Source: Micrasema longulum
Lineage: Eukaryota > Arthropoda > Insecta > Trichoptera > Brachycentridae
Reading direction: 5' to 3'
DNA: 64,000 nucleotides
NCBI GenBank assembly: GCA_022494885.1
Contig: JAGVSM010003460.1
Location: 124,001 to 188,000, forward strand
The notes under the pieces: generated by a model
Told to the model about the DNA's origin: nothing
Database searches by the model: none
Seen by the model: only the letters and a program-made list of their open reading frames with translations
Made by a program: the position numbers and the translations under genes
Shown here: in pieces, positions 10,251 through 21,486 of the stretch
Position numbering within the stretch: the stretch's first letter is position 1
How the letters are laid out: each line of letters begins with the position of its first letter

Positions 10251-11155
10251 ATAGTGGTGAAAAGCATTTTATCCATATACCTAACATCGCTAAATCGAGT
10301 CCACTTGGCCCGATGAAAAAACATAGTGTTGATTGACTTTCATCGTATGATAATTATTTTTTTAAAATAGTTTATTTGTTAATTGGCAGGTAAATGCACG
10401 AACCGCAATAAAAAAAGCGCACATTTAAAAATAAATATTTATATTTTCCTCTCACAATAAATAAAGGCGATGGAGGCGGATTATTTTTATAAATGACATC
10501 TTTTCTAAACCCTTATTTAATTCTTTATCACAAAAAAACCTGCATTCTAAACAACTAATAACATAGGAACTTTGTTTAAAAAAATTAAAAAGCTAAAGTC
10601 CATAAATAAAAATACTGATTAGATTGTAATGATTGCGATTTAATCTAAATTGGGAAAAATAAAATATACTTTTGTATTCTTGTTGAAGAACACGAAGGTG
10701 CTTAAAATTAAAAATTTTGCTGAATTTAAAAACCGTCTCATAGAAAAAAAAACATGATTTAATAAAAACATTGGCAATGTCCAATGGTTCTTCATGTTGA
10801 AAATATAATATTAAAATTGGACAACTTTAAAATTTTAGAAATTAAAAAGCTAAAAGAATTAATTACCTAATAAACAATATTTCCTTTAGTCCACGCATGG
10901 CTAGTTTTAAAGATCATATCCATCTTGCTCCACGCTTCCCAACAAGAACAACATGACAAAAATACCTGATTTATTAGCTCCATATGTTTCAATATTATAT
11001 TTAATTAACACTGTTAATAATAAAATAGGATACTATTCATAAATTATTTCTACCAAGATAGTTCAAATATAAAATTTATTTAAAGTGTAGTTAATATAAT
11101 GTTCAACTGTAATATTTGAACACAAATATTCTAGTTGTTTCGGATTCATTTTCTT
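10251..11155. other. No gene recognised
   Basis: AT-rich. A 63-codon minus-strand frame at 10593-10784 has no identifiable domain. Confidence 0.35.
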
Positions 11156-11690
11156 TTATTTAAGTGTCAAGCCATTCCTTCCTTTGATTCCAGTGGTCCT
11201 TGTTTTGAATCCCAATGTACCTACTCCTCCCTGACGGCGAGTCAAGAAAGCAACGCGTGACAACACAACAATAAAACACACAACGAAAACCGTACCGCGA
11301 GCGTGACAGTAATTTCGAATCACCAACATACAAGAAAACGTGCAAAGTGACCAGTGCAAACGATAACGGTGTCTTTCTGGACCAGTGCCAAAGGGAGGAA
11401 ATCGTAAGTCCTTACTCCTTTCATTAATTCCAGGATTGACACTCAAAACCATAACGTCAATTAGTTTACCTAAAATCAAACGTTTCCCGTTTTCTTCGAA
11501 CACGCGTATCGCGAGAGGGCAGGCCTTGTTTACAGTCCCGAGGTCGAAGATATCGAGCATCCAACACTAGTTATTCTGTAACATGGTGAAAATGCGGCCC
11601 GTACCAGTCCCCACGTAAAGTATTTGGTCGTAAGGTTGCCGACATATGCTCGAGGGTAATTCTAAGATACATTTAAAATGGAGGTGGCAA
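11156..11690. other. GC-richer block of unknown nature
   Basis: Clearly richer in G+C and CpG than its surroundings (for example 'acgcgtatcgcgagagggc' near 11502). It is open over 134 codons on the minus strand (11156-11560) and over shorter frames on both strands. No protein family was recognised. A GTAAGT (11404) and a following pyrimidine-AG occur on the plus strand, so an exon/promoter relic is possible. A GC-rich TE 5' end is equally possible. Confidence 0.25.
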
Positions 11691-11733
11691 AAAAACATAA
11701 GTGGTTTGTTTACTTTAAACCTATTGCAATACA

Positions 11734-12008
11734 TTGAGGGGAGACCCTTAAGCCCACCATCCACCCGCAGCTGTTATAGAGTCCTGAGGGACTCTCTGTC
11801 AGCTGCGCATAGAGGAAAGTTATTATAAATATTCCTAAGGAATACAAACTCTATGCAGATTAAGGAGGGGGGAGGAGGACGTATGGACAGAGGCCAACAC
11901 GTCGTCCCCACCCCTCAGGATTCCCTCAATGCCTCTGTTTTTTTTATTCAAAAAAATATGTTAACAAACAATTTACATAAATAAACGTATCCAAATATAC
12001 AAAAACAT
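11734..12008 (+). mobile_element. Structured retroposon S, copy 2
   Basis: The structured part, 11732-11931, runs from CATTGAGGGGAGACCC to CCCTCAATG. Perfect stems are visible: GCAGCTG/CAGCTGC enclosing AGAGTCC/GGACTCT, then GCATAGAG/CTCTATGC enclosing TATTCCTAAGGAATA. An A/T-rich tail ends near 'atacaaaaacat'. It is about 96% identical to copy 1. The CGGCTGC arm of copy 1 becomes CAGCTGC here, so a G-U pair is replaced by A-U and pairing is kept. No clear target duplication was found. Confidence 0.7.
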
Positions 12009-12134
12009 TTTCTTAAAACTATAGTAACATAACAAACACAACTTACACAAAGCATAAGTATAAATACGGATATTTACATTAAGAGAACGACTTTGGATAA
12101 AGAAGGACTCTATGGGTGGTCAGAGGCAGAGGAC

Positions 12135-12725
12135 CTATTGCAATAAAGAAAGAAAACACCTCTGGGAAGGGTATGGAAATATATAAGTATTTACAGGGCT
12201 TGTTACCTGGTTTAAGAGGCCACTCTGCACGCTGTGTAACATTCACCATTGTGCTTATGTTTAAAAATCCACATTCGATCACATTTTCTGTATGTTGACT
12301 TTTGTAAAGTAAGAGAGCTGAGATTTTTATTGGTGTGGTTACGATTCACCTGGATGAATTAATTCACCTACCAGGCAACGCTTGAAAATAATCAAACAAC
12401 AGAATCGGGTTGCGGTCCCGTGGCTAGTGTTGCGGACTCAGGGATCAGACGTCTGCGCTTCGACCCCACTCTACCCCTACTGAAGTCTCATTTTTTACAT
12501 TGAGTTGTTTACAACATGTTGAAAATGGCCACAAAATTAAAATACTTTGATAAATCATTGATATTCAAAAACATCTTTAAAACTTAATTTGAATTTAATG
12601 CCAAGACTTCCATGTTCTATTTCAAAAATGTTTTCCCTCTCTGTTGCAGTAAATTCCAATCTTAATAACTCCCCAGGGATTGAAATCCAGCCTTGTCTAC
12701 AAACATTCTCAACAAGAGGTTTGTT
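12135..12725 (-). repeat. Foldback family C copy interrupted by SINE D
   Basis: Left part 12135-12395 ('aagtatttacagggctt', 'gctgtgtaacattcaccattgtgc', 'taccaggcaacgcttgaaaata'); right arm 12598-12725 ('ccaagacttccatg', 'gttttccctctctgttgcag', 'ctccccagggattgaaatccagcc'). SINE D at 12405-12560 lies between them. Confidence 0.65.
12405..12560 (+). mobile_element. SINE D copy
   Basis: Head 'cgggttgcggtcccgtggctagtgttgcggactca', eroded B box, body 'gttgtttacaacatgttgaaaatggcc'. Confidence 0.75.
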
Positions 12726-13129
12726 TAGTTTTTATGTCAGAATTTAGTTCAAGAGATGTGGCTAGTACGTCCAACCTCCGAGTTACCAACTTGGGCTGAA
12801 GGAAACTTACTTAACTTAAAGTTACTAACTGTTGAGATATTTAGAGAATTACCATAGTCACGTTTACTATTAGAGGGAACGTCAGATCCATATTTCAATA
12901 GATAAATCTACGGATTTCTATTTTAACGTGCGAGTGAATCTCCATTCATCTGAAGTTCGATAAAACAAGTTGAATATTTACTATGTGGTTACGCCACATT
13001 TACTTCGTTGGATTTATTTGCTGCATACTGGGCCCTGGTTAAGATGTTGCGTTTCTTACTGTGGGTAGGTGCCACATTTTTGTCTCCAGCCCAACATGTT
13101 CAATATTAATTATTTTTTTAAGGATTATA
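12726..13129. other. No gene recognised
   Basis: Nothing identified apart from possible family C debris near its left edge. Confidence 0.35.
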
Positions 13130-13476
13130 TGTTTATTTATTTTATAAGAACAAACAACGATTGAATTACACCTTAATTATAAGTTTGAAAGACAAACCAG
13201 CGATTTTTCAAAATAATAATCAAACATTAAATTGTGGTACATTCTTAAATGTATGCGTGTTTAGGTGTGTGTAAGCGTGTGAATCATAAAGAACAAGTGA
13301 GAGTGTATCGCAGCTAGATATAATGCGTCGTAATTAATTTTTAATGGGCCTGTTAAATATATCAAAAGATGATAAAAAAATAATTGTAATTTGAATAAGA
13401 ACGATAGAAATAAGAGTGTTGGGCATAATTAGAGCCACATACCGGTAGATGGAATAAATATTATAATACAAATAAT
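13130..13476 (-). mobile_element. LINE 3'-end fragment, antisense
   Basis: Matches the antisense 3' region of the LINE at 29640-30060 in order: 'aggaacaaac', 'gacagaccagcga', 'ttgtggtaca', 'taggtgtgtgtaagcgtg', 'gtatcgcagc', 'gtgttaaata.atcaa.agatga', 'gataga..aagagtgttg'. No coding remains. SINE D abuts its inner end. Confidence 0.55.
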
Positions 13477-13477
13477 T

Positions 13478-13630
13478 GGATTGGATTGTGGTCCCGTGGC
13501 TAGTGTTGCGGACTCATGGATCAAAGATCCGATGTTCGAACCACATGATTTTTATTTTCCATTGAGTTATTTACAACTTCTTGAAAATGGTCACCAAAAA
13601 TGGAAATATTTGGGTAAATGTTTTGATGTC
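13478..13630 (+). mobile_element. SINE D copy
   Basis: 'gtggtcccgtggctagtgttgcggactcatggatcaaag', B box 'gatgttcgaacc', 3' 'aaatatttgggtaaatg'. The 61-codon frame at 13481 is this SINE. Confidence 0.75.
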
Positions 13631-14559
13631 TATAATTTTCGATTACGCTTTTTAATTTTTTTTTAAATGTACATTATATTTATGCTGTGATAAACAAGTT
13701 TATTTTAAATGTTTGTATAAAAAATAAGGATGGATTGCCAAATAATATAAAATAGATCGTTATTTGAAATCGTTAGGGTTTTTTACCCAAAACAAGATGC
13801 GGTTAAAAATAAAAGTTTATTTCCACCGTAAAAATCCCTAGACGCCCGAGGGAAATATTATTTCAACTTAAAAATACATTTTTTGTATATTAGAGCCTGT
13901 TTCATTTTACTCGGTTATTTTTATCTTCATTTTTTTTCATTTAAGGACGAACTAATGCGGTGCCTTTGTTAGGCGAGACGACGCATAAAAATTCTGAGTG
14001 TATCAGAAAAACAGAAAGTTTTAATGAAATTGCATTTTTAATTTTAAAGCCGGTCCTCGAAAAGTAATTCGAGTAATTTTGTCCTAATAATTAAATTTGT
14101 TAATGAAATACTAGCCGTATTTTTCGACGTCCTTTTTTAGTGTCATCCCTTTTCCTTGATATAATTATTATTATTCAAGCCGTGTAATCCTTTGAAATTA
14201 AAACAGGTCAGACTTTTACGCTTTGGATAGGTATCATTAATTTATTTTGACACATTTTTAATTGGATAAACTCGTTCCTTTTCTGACCCTTTTCATTTAT
14301 TAAACTATTTCCGTATTTTTATTTTTATTAACTCATTTTTATTTCGTCCTTTAAGGATACAGCCATATACAAGCATTTCCTTTTTATTAAAATAAAATAT
14401 CAAAGCATCCAGCTCCAGAAAAACCTTTCTGACAGTGTGGTAAAAATTAATCAATCATAATAAATAAAAAGTTTAAAACATTAAATTGACAGTTAAAACA
14501 GTTTTCAAGATTAAAAAAATTAAAAAGTTTATTAAATTATTAAAAGCTAAAAGTTAGTC
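13631..14559. other. No gene recognised
   Basis: AT-rich DNA without recognisable coding, tRNA boxes or shared repeats. Confidence 0.35.
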
Positions 14560-14965
14560 AATAAATAAGATAATAAATCAGAGAAATTGTTTTCCGATGT
14601 AGAAGGAAGTAAGCTGATTCTTGTTTTACTGGTAATGAGTTAGGATTTAGGGATTCCGGTATTATTTAGGGGTTCATGGTATATTTATTATTTACATTTG
14701 AATCTGGAAGTAGGGCACAGTTGGGCATATTATTATGTGTGCTCTTATAATAATAATAAAATTGTAATTATTTTTTATATAATATTAAAAAATACATTAT
14801 TAACTACCTTGGAACGAGAAAGCTATCCCTAGTTAGGCAGATTAGATGACTTATCAGCAAAAATAAAAAATATGTATGTATACTTGTGCTCCTCAATTAA
14901 TCTATTGTATAAATAATTCTATGTAAGTTGCTGTAATAAATGTAAAAAAAATAGTAAATGAAAAT
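14560..14965 (+). mobile_element. LINE-type 3' end, family I copy 1
   Basis: Shares with 22130-22545 the series 'gatgta.gagg..gtaa.ctg.tt', 'ctggaagtagggcaca', 'ttgggcatatt.ttatgtgtgctct', (AAT)n, 'ggggaagctatccctag' and an A-rich terminus. The small stem-like 'agctatccctag' and the A-rich end suggest a LINE 3' UTR. No coding was seen. Confidence 0.5.
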
Positions 14966-15589
14966 TTAAATTAGAAAAATAAAATTATTTTTATTAAAAA
15001 CACGTGGGTATTCTTTCTGACATCAATAAAAATTCATGGTTACATGCGAAGCTGAGAAAAAAGGAATTTTGTTAAGAATTTAAAACAAAACGCTCTAATA
15101 AAAATAAGATATTGTAAACACGTTTGACCAAACGTGACAGAAAAAAGTAGAAAATTGACGTACTTGGTATAAAACAAACAAGTTTCTATTGCGCATGGAT
15201 AAATTTCTATTGTCATGTCTGCTTTTTTAAACGGTAAAAGAAAAACTCGTGGATGGAAAATAAAGCTAAAAAAGAAAATAAAGAGCTAGTCAGTCAGGCA
15301 TCTGATGACGCGTCGTCAAGTGTTCTTTATTTTATTACCTATTTGATTGACGTGCAGCTAATGGGTCTTATTGTTGTAACCACGAAAAGGTTAAATGAAT
15401 AACTGAAAATATCACAAAATTATTTTTTATATCTTTTAAAAAGTACGATTGTAAAGCTGAAGGTATAATAAAATCTTTAAAAACAAATTGTAGATAAATT
15501 CATTTAGCCGAAATATGAATCTATACGATTAGATTATAAATTATTATCTTTTCTTGGGTATACATTAAAGCCGTATCAATCAAAAATAT
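14966..15589. other. No gene recognised
   Basis: AT-rich; contains the short palindrome CACGTTTGACCAAACGTG near 15119. No other signal. Confidence 0.35.
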
Positions 15590-15770
15590 TTTGAGTTTGT
15601 TCCAAATTTTTAGTCAAGGACTGGAATTCGCACCCTACGGTAAAACAGTACCATACAGAGACCTAAACCAGCCAATGACAGGTCATACACCTTGTAAATA
15701 GCTTGACTTATTTTTTACCTTTTTAAAAATGTTCTGCATATCTGTTGTTTTTAGTAATGTTGTTACAAGA
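15590..15770. repeat. Family C debris
   Basis: 'ttgagtttgttccaaatttttagtcaaggactgga' (arm) followed by 'ccagccaatgacaggtcata' (opposite centre edge): a collapsed copy. Confidence 0.4.
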
Positions 15771-15822
15771 GGTACTAAATACGGTTTAAAAAGAAATGTT
15801 TTTTCGAATGGTTTACTAAAAT

Positions 15823-16022
15823 TTTTTTTTTTTTTTTTTTAAAAAAGAAATATTTGCGTTCTTATGATTTACCCAAATATTTAATTTTGAGGGCCATTCT
15901 CAACGAGTTGTAAATAACTCAATATTAGAAAATGGAATCAAGTTGGGGTAGAGTGGGATTCGAACCACGGACCTTTGGTCTGTGAGTCCGAGACACTAGC
16001 CACGGGACCACAACCCGAGTTG
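15823..16022 (-). mobile_element. SINE D copy with poly(A) tail
   Basis: On the minus strand the copy runs from 'ctcgggttgtggtcccgtggctagtgtctcgg' to 'gtaaatcataagaacgcaaata'. It ends in an A-run seen as poly(T) at 15823-15840. B box GGTTCGAATCCC is intact, with A-box-like TGGCTAGTGTC. This is the best-preserved D copy and defines the family. A second short fragment of the same SINE lies at 16075-16155. Confidence 0.85.
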
Positions 16023-16208
16023 AGGGCGTTTTTAATTAGTCGTCAATAAATGTACCATAAACTGAAAACTTTTTCTACCACGGGACCTCAACCTAACGAA
16101 TATTAGAGCGGGGTTTAAACCTTGAACCTCTGATATGTAAGTCGGAAACATCATTCCTTTATTTATTTGTTTTATGCTTCACATACGTATACATTTTATA
16201 TATCTGTG

Positions 16209-16574
16209 CCTTAGAGGATAAAACACGTGAGTCCACTTTTTGCGGTTTTGAAGTTAAAAATGTAGAAATTATTGCAATAAGCTGATTTTATACTTGAATA
16301 AACCACTGAAGTCCACTTTCGTCACATAAATCCTTTTTTTTGCATTAAAAGATGGAATGAAAACCTGACATCCACTTTGCTTAATGTAAAAAAACATCTT
16401 TTGTCCCAGATACGCTATTATGAAAAAAATCATTATTTTACTTTGAAAATTCTTTACGGATTAAAATTACCTAATTTGGTTCGAAAGTTGTAATGTTTAA
16501 AAAATTGCTTAATCATAAAACCTTGTTTCCCGAACATTTCATTTAATGTAACTCCCGTGGTTTAACCTATAAGG
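16209..16574. mobile_element. 366-bp mariner-like MITE with internal repeats
   Basis: Left end CCTTAGAGGATAAAACACGT; right-end reverse complement CCTTATAGGTTAAACCACGG. TA lies at the right flank and TG (mutated TA?) at the left. Three direct copies of an AGTCCACTTT-type word occur at about 16230, 16308 and 16370. No coding. The terminus CCTTAGAGG resembles that of the MITE at 9067-9312. Confidence 0.55.
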
Positions 16575-16579
16575 TACAA

Positions 16580-18134
16580 ATATATTTATTTATTTATTAA
16601 TGAAATCATACAGTCTTTATATAAAACAAGGTACAAAAGAACAATTAAAAAAAGTAAGACCAATTACAGATTTCACACTAATGAATGCAGGAGGAGAGGG
16701 GAAAAATAATTTAATTCTAAAAAAGTAAAAATAAAAATATTACATAAAAAGTTCATAAAAAGGAGAAGACATTGTAAAGCTACTCTACTTTCCTCCCTCT
16801 CTCTCTGCTTCCATGAACATTTCAATTTAATTGTAAAAAATCACAACCAACAATAAATTATTCGATGCAGGTAGTAGATGAAGGTAAGTATAAATTAAGA
16901 GTTGAAATCAAATGTTTAAAATTAAAAGCAAAAGTTAAAATTAAAATTAAAAGTTTAAATAAAAATTAAGTTAAAAGTTTAAATCAAAAGTTAAAATTAA
17001 GAATTAAAATTAAAAAGTTAAAATTGAAAGACAAAATTAAAAATCAAAATAAAAGTTAAAAGTCAAGCAGGAAAAAAATTAAAAATGTCTTTAACTGATC
17101 TGATAAAAATATGGTATTTACAATGTAGTATGTCGATGTCACTAAAACTGTCATTAAAAGTAATCTGTATTCTTCGTAGAGTGCTATTTTTTTAATAATT
17201 AGTTATTGAGTTAGGAATGTCGAAGAGTACAGATTGACGAGTTCTACGGACAGGGACTCGATATGAAATGCCTTTGACAATTTCTGGGCTATCAATTACG
17301 TTATTAACAATTTTGTATAGAAAGCTCATATCCAGCACGGTACGCCGAGTTGCGAGATTTTGAACCTTGTGAAAATAAGCTGACTCATACCCGTATGCAG
17401 AGACAAAACTTAAGGTGAGGAAAGTACATTCTAATTTCAAATGCAGATAATAACCCGAAGGTGAAGACAATAGAATGTGCTTTCCTCACCTTAAGGTTTG
17501 TCTCTGCATACCGGGTATCAGTCCTACTTGAGAATGAAACATTATTTCTGAAATCTAATTGTCTAAGAAAATAATTTTGAATATGTTTAATACGATTTTT
17601 GTACGTATTATATCGAGGATTCCAAATCGGCGAACCAAACTCGAGGACACTACGTACATATGAAAAAAAAAGTTTTCTCAATGCGTCAGTTCTTGTGAAA
17701 GGTTTGGTTGATCGTATGACAAACCCTAACATTTTGTAAGCTTTTTCTACAGTATTTTCTATATGTTTGTTAAATGTAAGTTTACTATCAAGTACAACAC
17801 CAAGGTCACGGACTTCCGTAGAAGAATTTATAGTTAACTAGTTGATTTTATATGAATAATTAATTTTTTTAAAACGAATGCGGTAAAAAGAAATTTGCTG
17901 ACACTTTTTAATGTTAATAGACAATCTGATTTTAATGCAATATGTGTTTAATCTATTAAGGTCTTCTTGAAGATTTATACTGTCTTGATCATTATTTATA
18001 GGTAAGTATACTTTAATATCATCGGCAAAAAGACTGAAATGTGCGAATTTGAAACATTGACTGATATCATAAATATAGACATTGAAAAGGAGTGGCCCGA
18101 GGTGTGAACCTTGGGGCACTCCTGATGGTATAAA
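16580..18134 (-). pseudogene. Jockey-like LINE, 5' truncated
   Basis: Minus-strand coding begins SGVPQGSHLGPLLFNVY (about 18125), the conserved box just before the polymerase palm, then FADDIKVYLP, the catalytic FADD box. The frame continues through VRDLGVVLDSKLTFNKHIEN to LEFGSPIWNPRYNTYKNRI. Only one stop interrupts it (TAG, 17838-17840), until an inverted duplication at 17387-17518 shifts the frame. The C-terminal segment then reads RRTVLDMSFLYKIVNNVID at about 17280-17340. About 600 bp of A-rich 3' UTR follow to 16580. Upstream endonuclease and finger regions are absent. It is one of the youngest LINE copies in the window; clade assignment is from motif style. Confidence 0.8.
17387..17518. 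repeat. Local inverted duplication in the LINE
   Basis: About 49 bp at 17387-17435 recur inverted at 17469-17518 around a 33-bp spacer; the core 'cttaaggtgaggaaag' is exact. It breaks the LINE frame. Confidence 0.8.
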
Positions 18135-18220
18135 AGAAAAGTTTATTTACCACATTGTCTTACGACAATTTATTTCTACTTACCCAAACCGTTCGGTTTG
18201 AGAAAATAAGAAGTATACGG
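18135..18220 (-). mobile_element. LINE 3' UTR fragment, antisense
   Basis: 'tttctacttacccaaaccgttcggtttgag' resembles 32690-32720 ('cttctacctacccaaaccatatgggtta'); a second LINE tail abuts the truncated 5' end of the previous LINE. Confidence 0.35.
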
Positions 18221-18604
18221 ATAAATTCTAGGTATGTAAATACAAAATCTTATAGTTTTGTGTAAAATTTGAAACGAAAGTAAACTAAAATTTACACTAT
18301 ACTATGAAGCGTGAAGACGAACTATCACCGGACCAAAAGCAAAAATCTGGTTGATGTGTATTGTGGATATTACGTATTGAATAACATAAAACATTTTTCT
18401 TTACTTTTTTATTGGTAGATAAATCTGTTATTTATATCCAGTCTATAATATATTTAAGTTCGCATGGAATTGAGTACAAAATAAATACGAATTTATGTAA
18501 ACAACAAACGAACAACTTTCTGTGTTCAGGCGGATGCGGAATACAATTCTTTGCTTGGAAAGGAATCAGAATCTTGAACAAGTTCTTTCGACTGGATAGG
18601 TAAA

Positions 18605-18992
18605 AATCCTGAAAAAGGTAATCGATTGGAGTCCGCCTCGTAGTGAAAGGGTTGGCATGTTTGCCTATCATGTTTGAGGCCCTGAGTTCGATTATTGGGA
18701 TGGTTGACATGAAATCGTGAATCGTTAATCGGGTTGTGATCCCGTGGCTAGTGGTGTGGACAAACCCTAGTAACATTTTCTAATAGTGGAATTTCAACTC
18801 ATCGAAAATGGCCATCAAAATTGTAATATTTGGACATATTATAATTTATTAAAACAGTAGTTCCACATTGCAATATTTCATGTTCTTTGACTGGCATCTA
18901 AAGCGTAAGGCTAATCACCTTACCAGGATGTAACGGACGATCGATATTCACCGCATTTAGTGTGTCAATGCAGTGCCCTTTGCCCATATGAT
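18605..18992 (+). mobile_element. SINE E copy, host to a SINE D insertion
   Basis: 5' part 18605-18726 has 'ggagtccgcctcgtagtgaaagggttggcatgt' and B box 'gagttcgatta'. The body resumes near 18850 with 'ccacattgcaatatttcatgttctttgactggca' and ends 'caatgcagtgccctttgcc'. Confidence 0.75.
18727..18848 (+). mobile_element. SINE D nested in SINE E
   Basis: 'cgggttgtgatcccgtggctagtggtgtgga' and 'ctcatcgaaaatggccatcaaaattgtaatatttgg'. The B-box segment is deleted. Confidence 0.75.
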
Positions 18993-19104
18993 GCTTTTTT
19001 TGTATTTTTCTTAAATATTCATTTTTACAACAGACGTGTTTTCTATACGCCAGTGTGATTGGAATACCAATAATATAATTTATGATAGAAACCTTGACGG
19101 GTGC

Positions 19105-19400
19105 TTTCCACTCGATGGCTGCTCTTGGGTAAAAATCCTGAATAAGATAATCAAGTGGAGATAAGTTCGCCTCAGGGTGTAGTGGTTGCGAGTTCGCCTA
19201 TCGTGCTTGAAATCCGGGGTTTGATTTCTGGGAAGGTTGATATGAAATATTGATTAATAAGGTGGTTCTACACTGAAATATTTCATGTTCCTAGATTGGC
19301 GCCTGAAGCGCAAGACTGATCACTTTACCTTTATGTAACAGATGATTGATATACGGTGCATTGAGTGTACCAATGAAACGCCTTATGCACTTTAGGATAC
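19105..19400 (+). mobile_element. SINE E, near full length
   Basis: Begins 'actcgatggctgctcttgggtaaaaatcctgaataagataatc', then the tRNA-like head with 'gggtgtagtggttgcgagttcgcc' and B box 'ggggtttgatttc'. The body runs 'tgaaatatttcatgttcctag' to 'accaatgaaacgccttatgcac'. The same 5' leader is seen in the antisense copy at 52790-52985. Confidence 0.75.
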
Positions 19401-19439
19401 GGTAAGGGGTAAGATAATATTTTTTATTTTATTTATTCT

Positions 19440-19640
19440 TTCCTTTCCACACTTTATGGTACATATGGCCTTCAATTGGTTCACCAACCGTAGAGTATCT
19501 TGATCATTTTTGTTACATAAATGTAAGATGATAAGTCTTACGCTCCAGGGACTGTAAAATACTCAAGTGTCAACACACCTTTTTAAATTAATATTTCATG
19601 TCAACTATGTCGGGAATCGAATCCAAAACTCGTATGTTAT
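19440..19640 (-). mobile_element. SINE E copy
   Basis: Reverse-complement body 'gagtatcttgatcatttttgttaca', 'cttacgctccagggactg' and B-box side 'gtcgggaatcgaatcc'. Confidence 0.7.
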
Positions 19641-21486
19641 TTATAAAAAGAAAAGTCATTTCAATTAAAAATTCGGAAAGGTTTATTAAACTTTGTAAAA
19701 TTATTTATGTAAAAGCCCTCTGAGCGCTACCAAATAAATAATCAATTAAGTTTCAGGAAACGCCAAAAGATATTATTAAATAAAATATTTGTTGGCGTTT
19801 TTCGTTTTTCAGGAGTGATTTTAGAACCTGACTACAAATTATTAAAAATATTTTCTGGTTTTTTCATTATCCACAATATTCGGTCCAAGCATATGTTGGT
19901 AATTTAATTAATTAATTAATTATATTTGACGAATGGGTAAATTCCGGGTGGTATAAATGTTACAATTTTAGCGTCAGAGAACCATAATCCTTGCCATAAT
20001 ACTTGCCCCTTCAGGGCGCAATAATTATCCGCAAACCTGTGAAAAACACGTAATTGAAAATGTGACAAAATTCGTCATTAAGCCCTAGTGTTCGTAAACC
20101 CTTGGAGCCTTTATTTATCAACGCGCTGTAATGTTAACAAAAAGGGTACTTCACCTCTGAAAACAGATTGTTGGGTGTTGTTAGTAATTAATGTAAATTG
20201 TTATCTTATTTTGGTTAACGTATTTAAAAAACGTTTATGGATATTTTAATCTAGTCGGAATGCTCAAAAAATTTAAAACTTTATTCGTGCAATAATTCAG
20301 TGAATATCTGCTCCCAAACTTATTTCCAATGAGAAGAATCCTGATCAAGTATGAAAAAATTGACGATAAATATATAGAGGAAACGCGATCTGACTTTTCT
20401 TCATACAATCGTTTTCCTATATTTTCTCCTTGAATTATTACACTAGATCAGTGTTTTTTTAGACATTTAAGATATTTTCGAGTAGCGTCTCTCAATGGTT
20501 TTGTTTTTGTATTTAAATAAATAGTTTATTATGGGAACTAGGACCCTACAAGCCTTGAAAGCACCCAGTTTTATCTGCCGTCTTTGGATGTACGGTAAAC
20601 AAACATGATAACTATTTTTGAAAAACGCAAAAGGTACCGACACTGAAATTTGTATTATGGTACTCTTTCTTTTAAAAAAAAACAAACAAATTTGTTCAGT
20701 TTTGGGATGCGGAAAATGGGTCAGCGATACTTTGATTTTGCCAATTAAGTTAGACATAATCAGTCGGATAAGCAGTTGTCTGTTTTTTACAGTATCGAGA
20801 AGGCATTTGCGAGAGAACGAGAGAAAAATAAATAAATAAATAAATTACAAATACAAATAGTATCTTAAAAACAGGTATTTTTGTTCCTATTGAAGCTGAT
20901 TAGAATATTTCTACATATTTTTTACTTAGTATTTATTTAATTTTTTTTGTGCTAATAAATTACATGTTATTTTTTTTGCCAGTAAACGCCACGTATCGGA
21001 CTGAAATTAAAGATAAAATTGGAAAACAAGCTTTGATGAAATCAAGTTCTAATCCATCGATATAATGTGTTACCCCTAGATAACCCGACTGAAATAAGCA
21101 AATTATCATGTTGTTTTGATCAATTAAATAAAATTATAGCACCAAATGTTGAGTAGATTGCCGTCAATTATCCCTCATCAAGAGGACGTTAACTTTGACA
21201 GACACAACCCAACTCAATTATAAACCTCTATCGAACATTGTCACAATGCCTCCATCATTTATCCTATACCCATAGATTCACATATAAAGCCACTGCATTT
21301 AGATTACGCTTATGCCATTTAGGCAACTTTTGTAAAAATCAGAGTATGTAAAATACATGTCATTATGCAATAATAATGAATTTCAAAATTATCCATTGTT
21401 TTTAATTAATTTTCATACATATAATAACGCAAACAAGGCAATTGTTTGAATTCTTTTTATTTACTCATATATGTATTTCTATTTTT
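19641..21486. other. No gene recognised; one strong hairpin
   Basis: AT-rich. A stem-loop at about 19757-19802 has arms AAACGCCAA and TTGGCGTTT, with a second A/T stem inside. A short (AATT)n tract lies at 19902-19921. The 96-codon minus frame at 20467-20757 and the plus frame at 20618-20839 overlap each other and match nothing known. Confidence 0.35.

Noticed and set aside
20440..20470. hAT-like terminus CAGTGTTTTTTT
   Set aside because: No matching inverted end or 8-bp duplication was found nearby; too short in AT-rich DNA.
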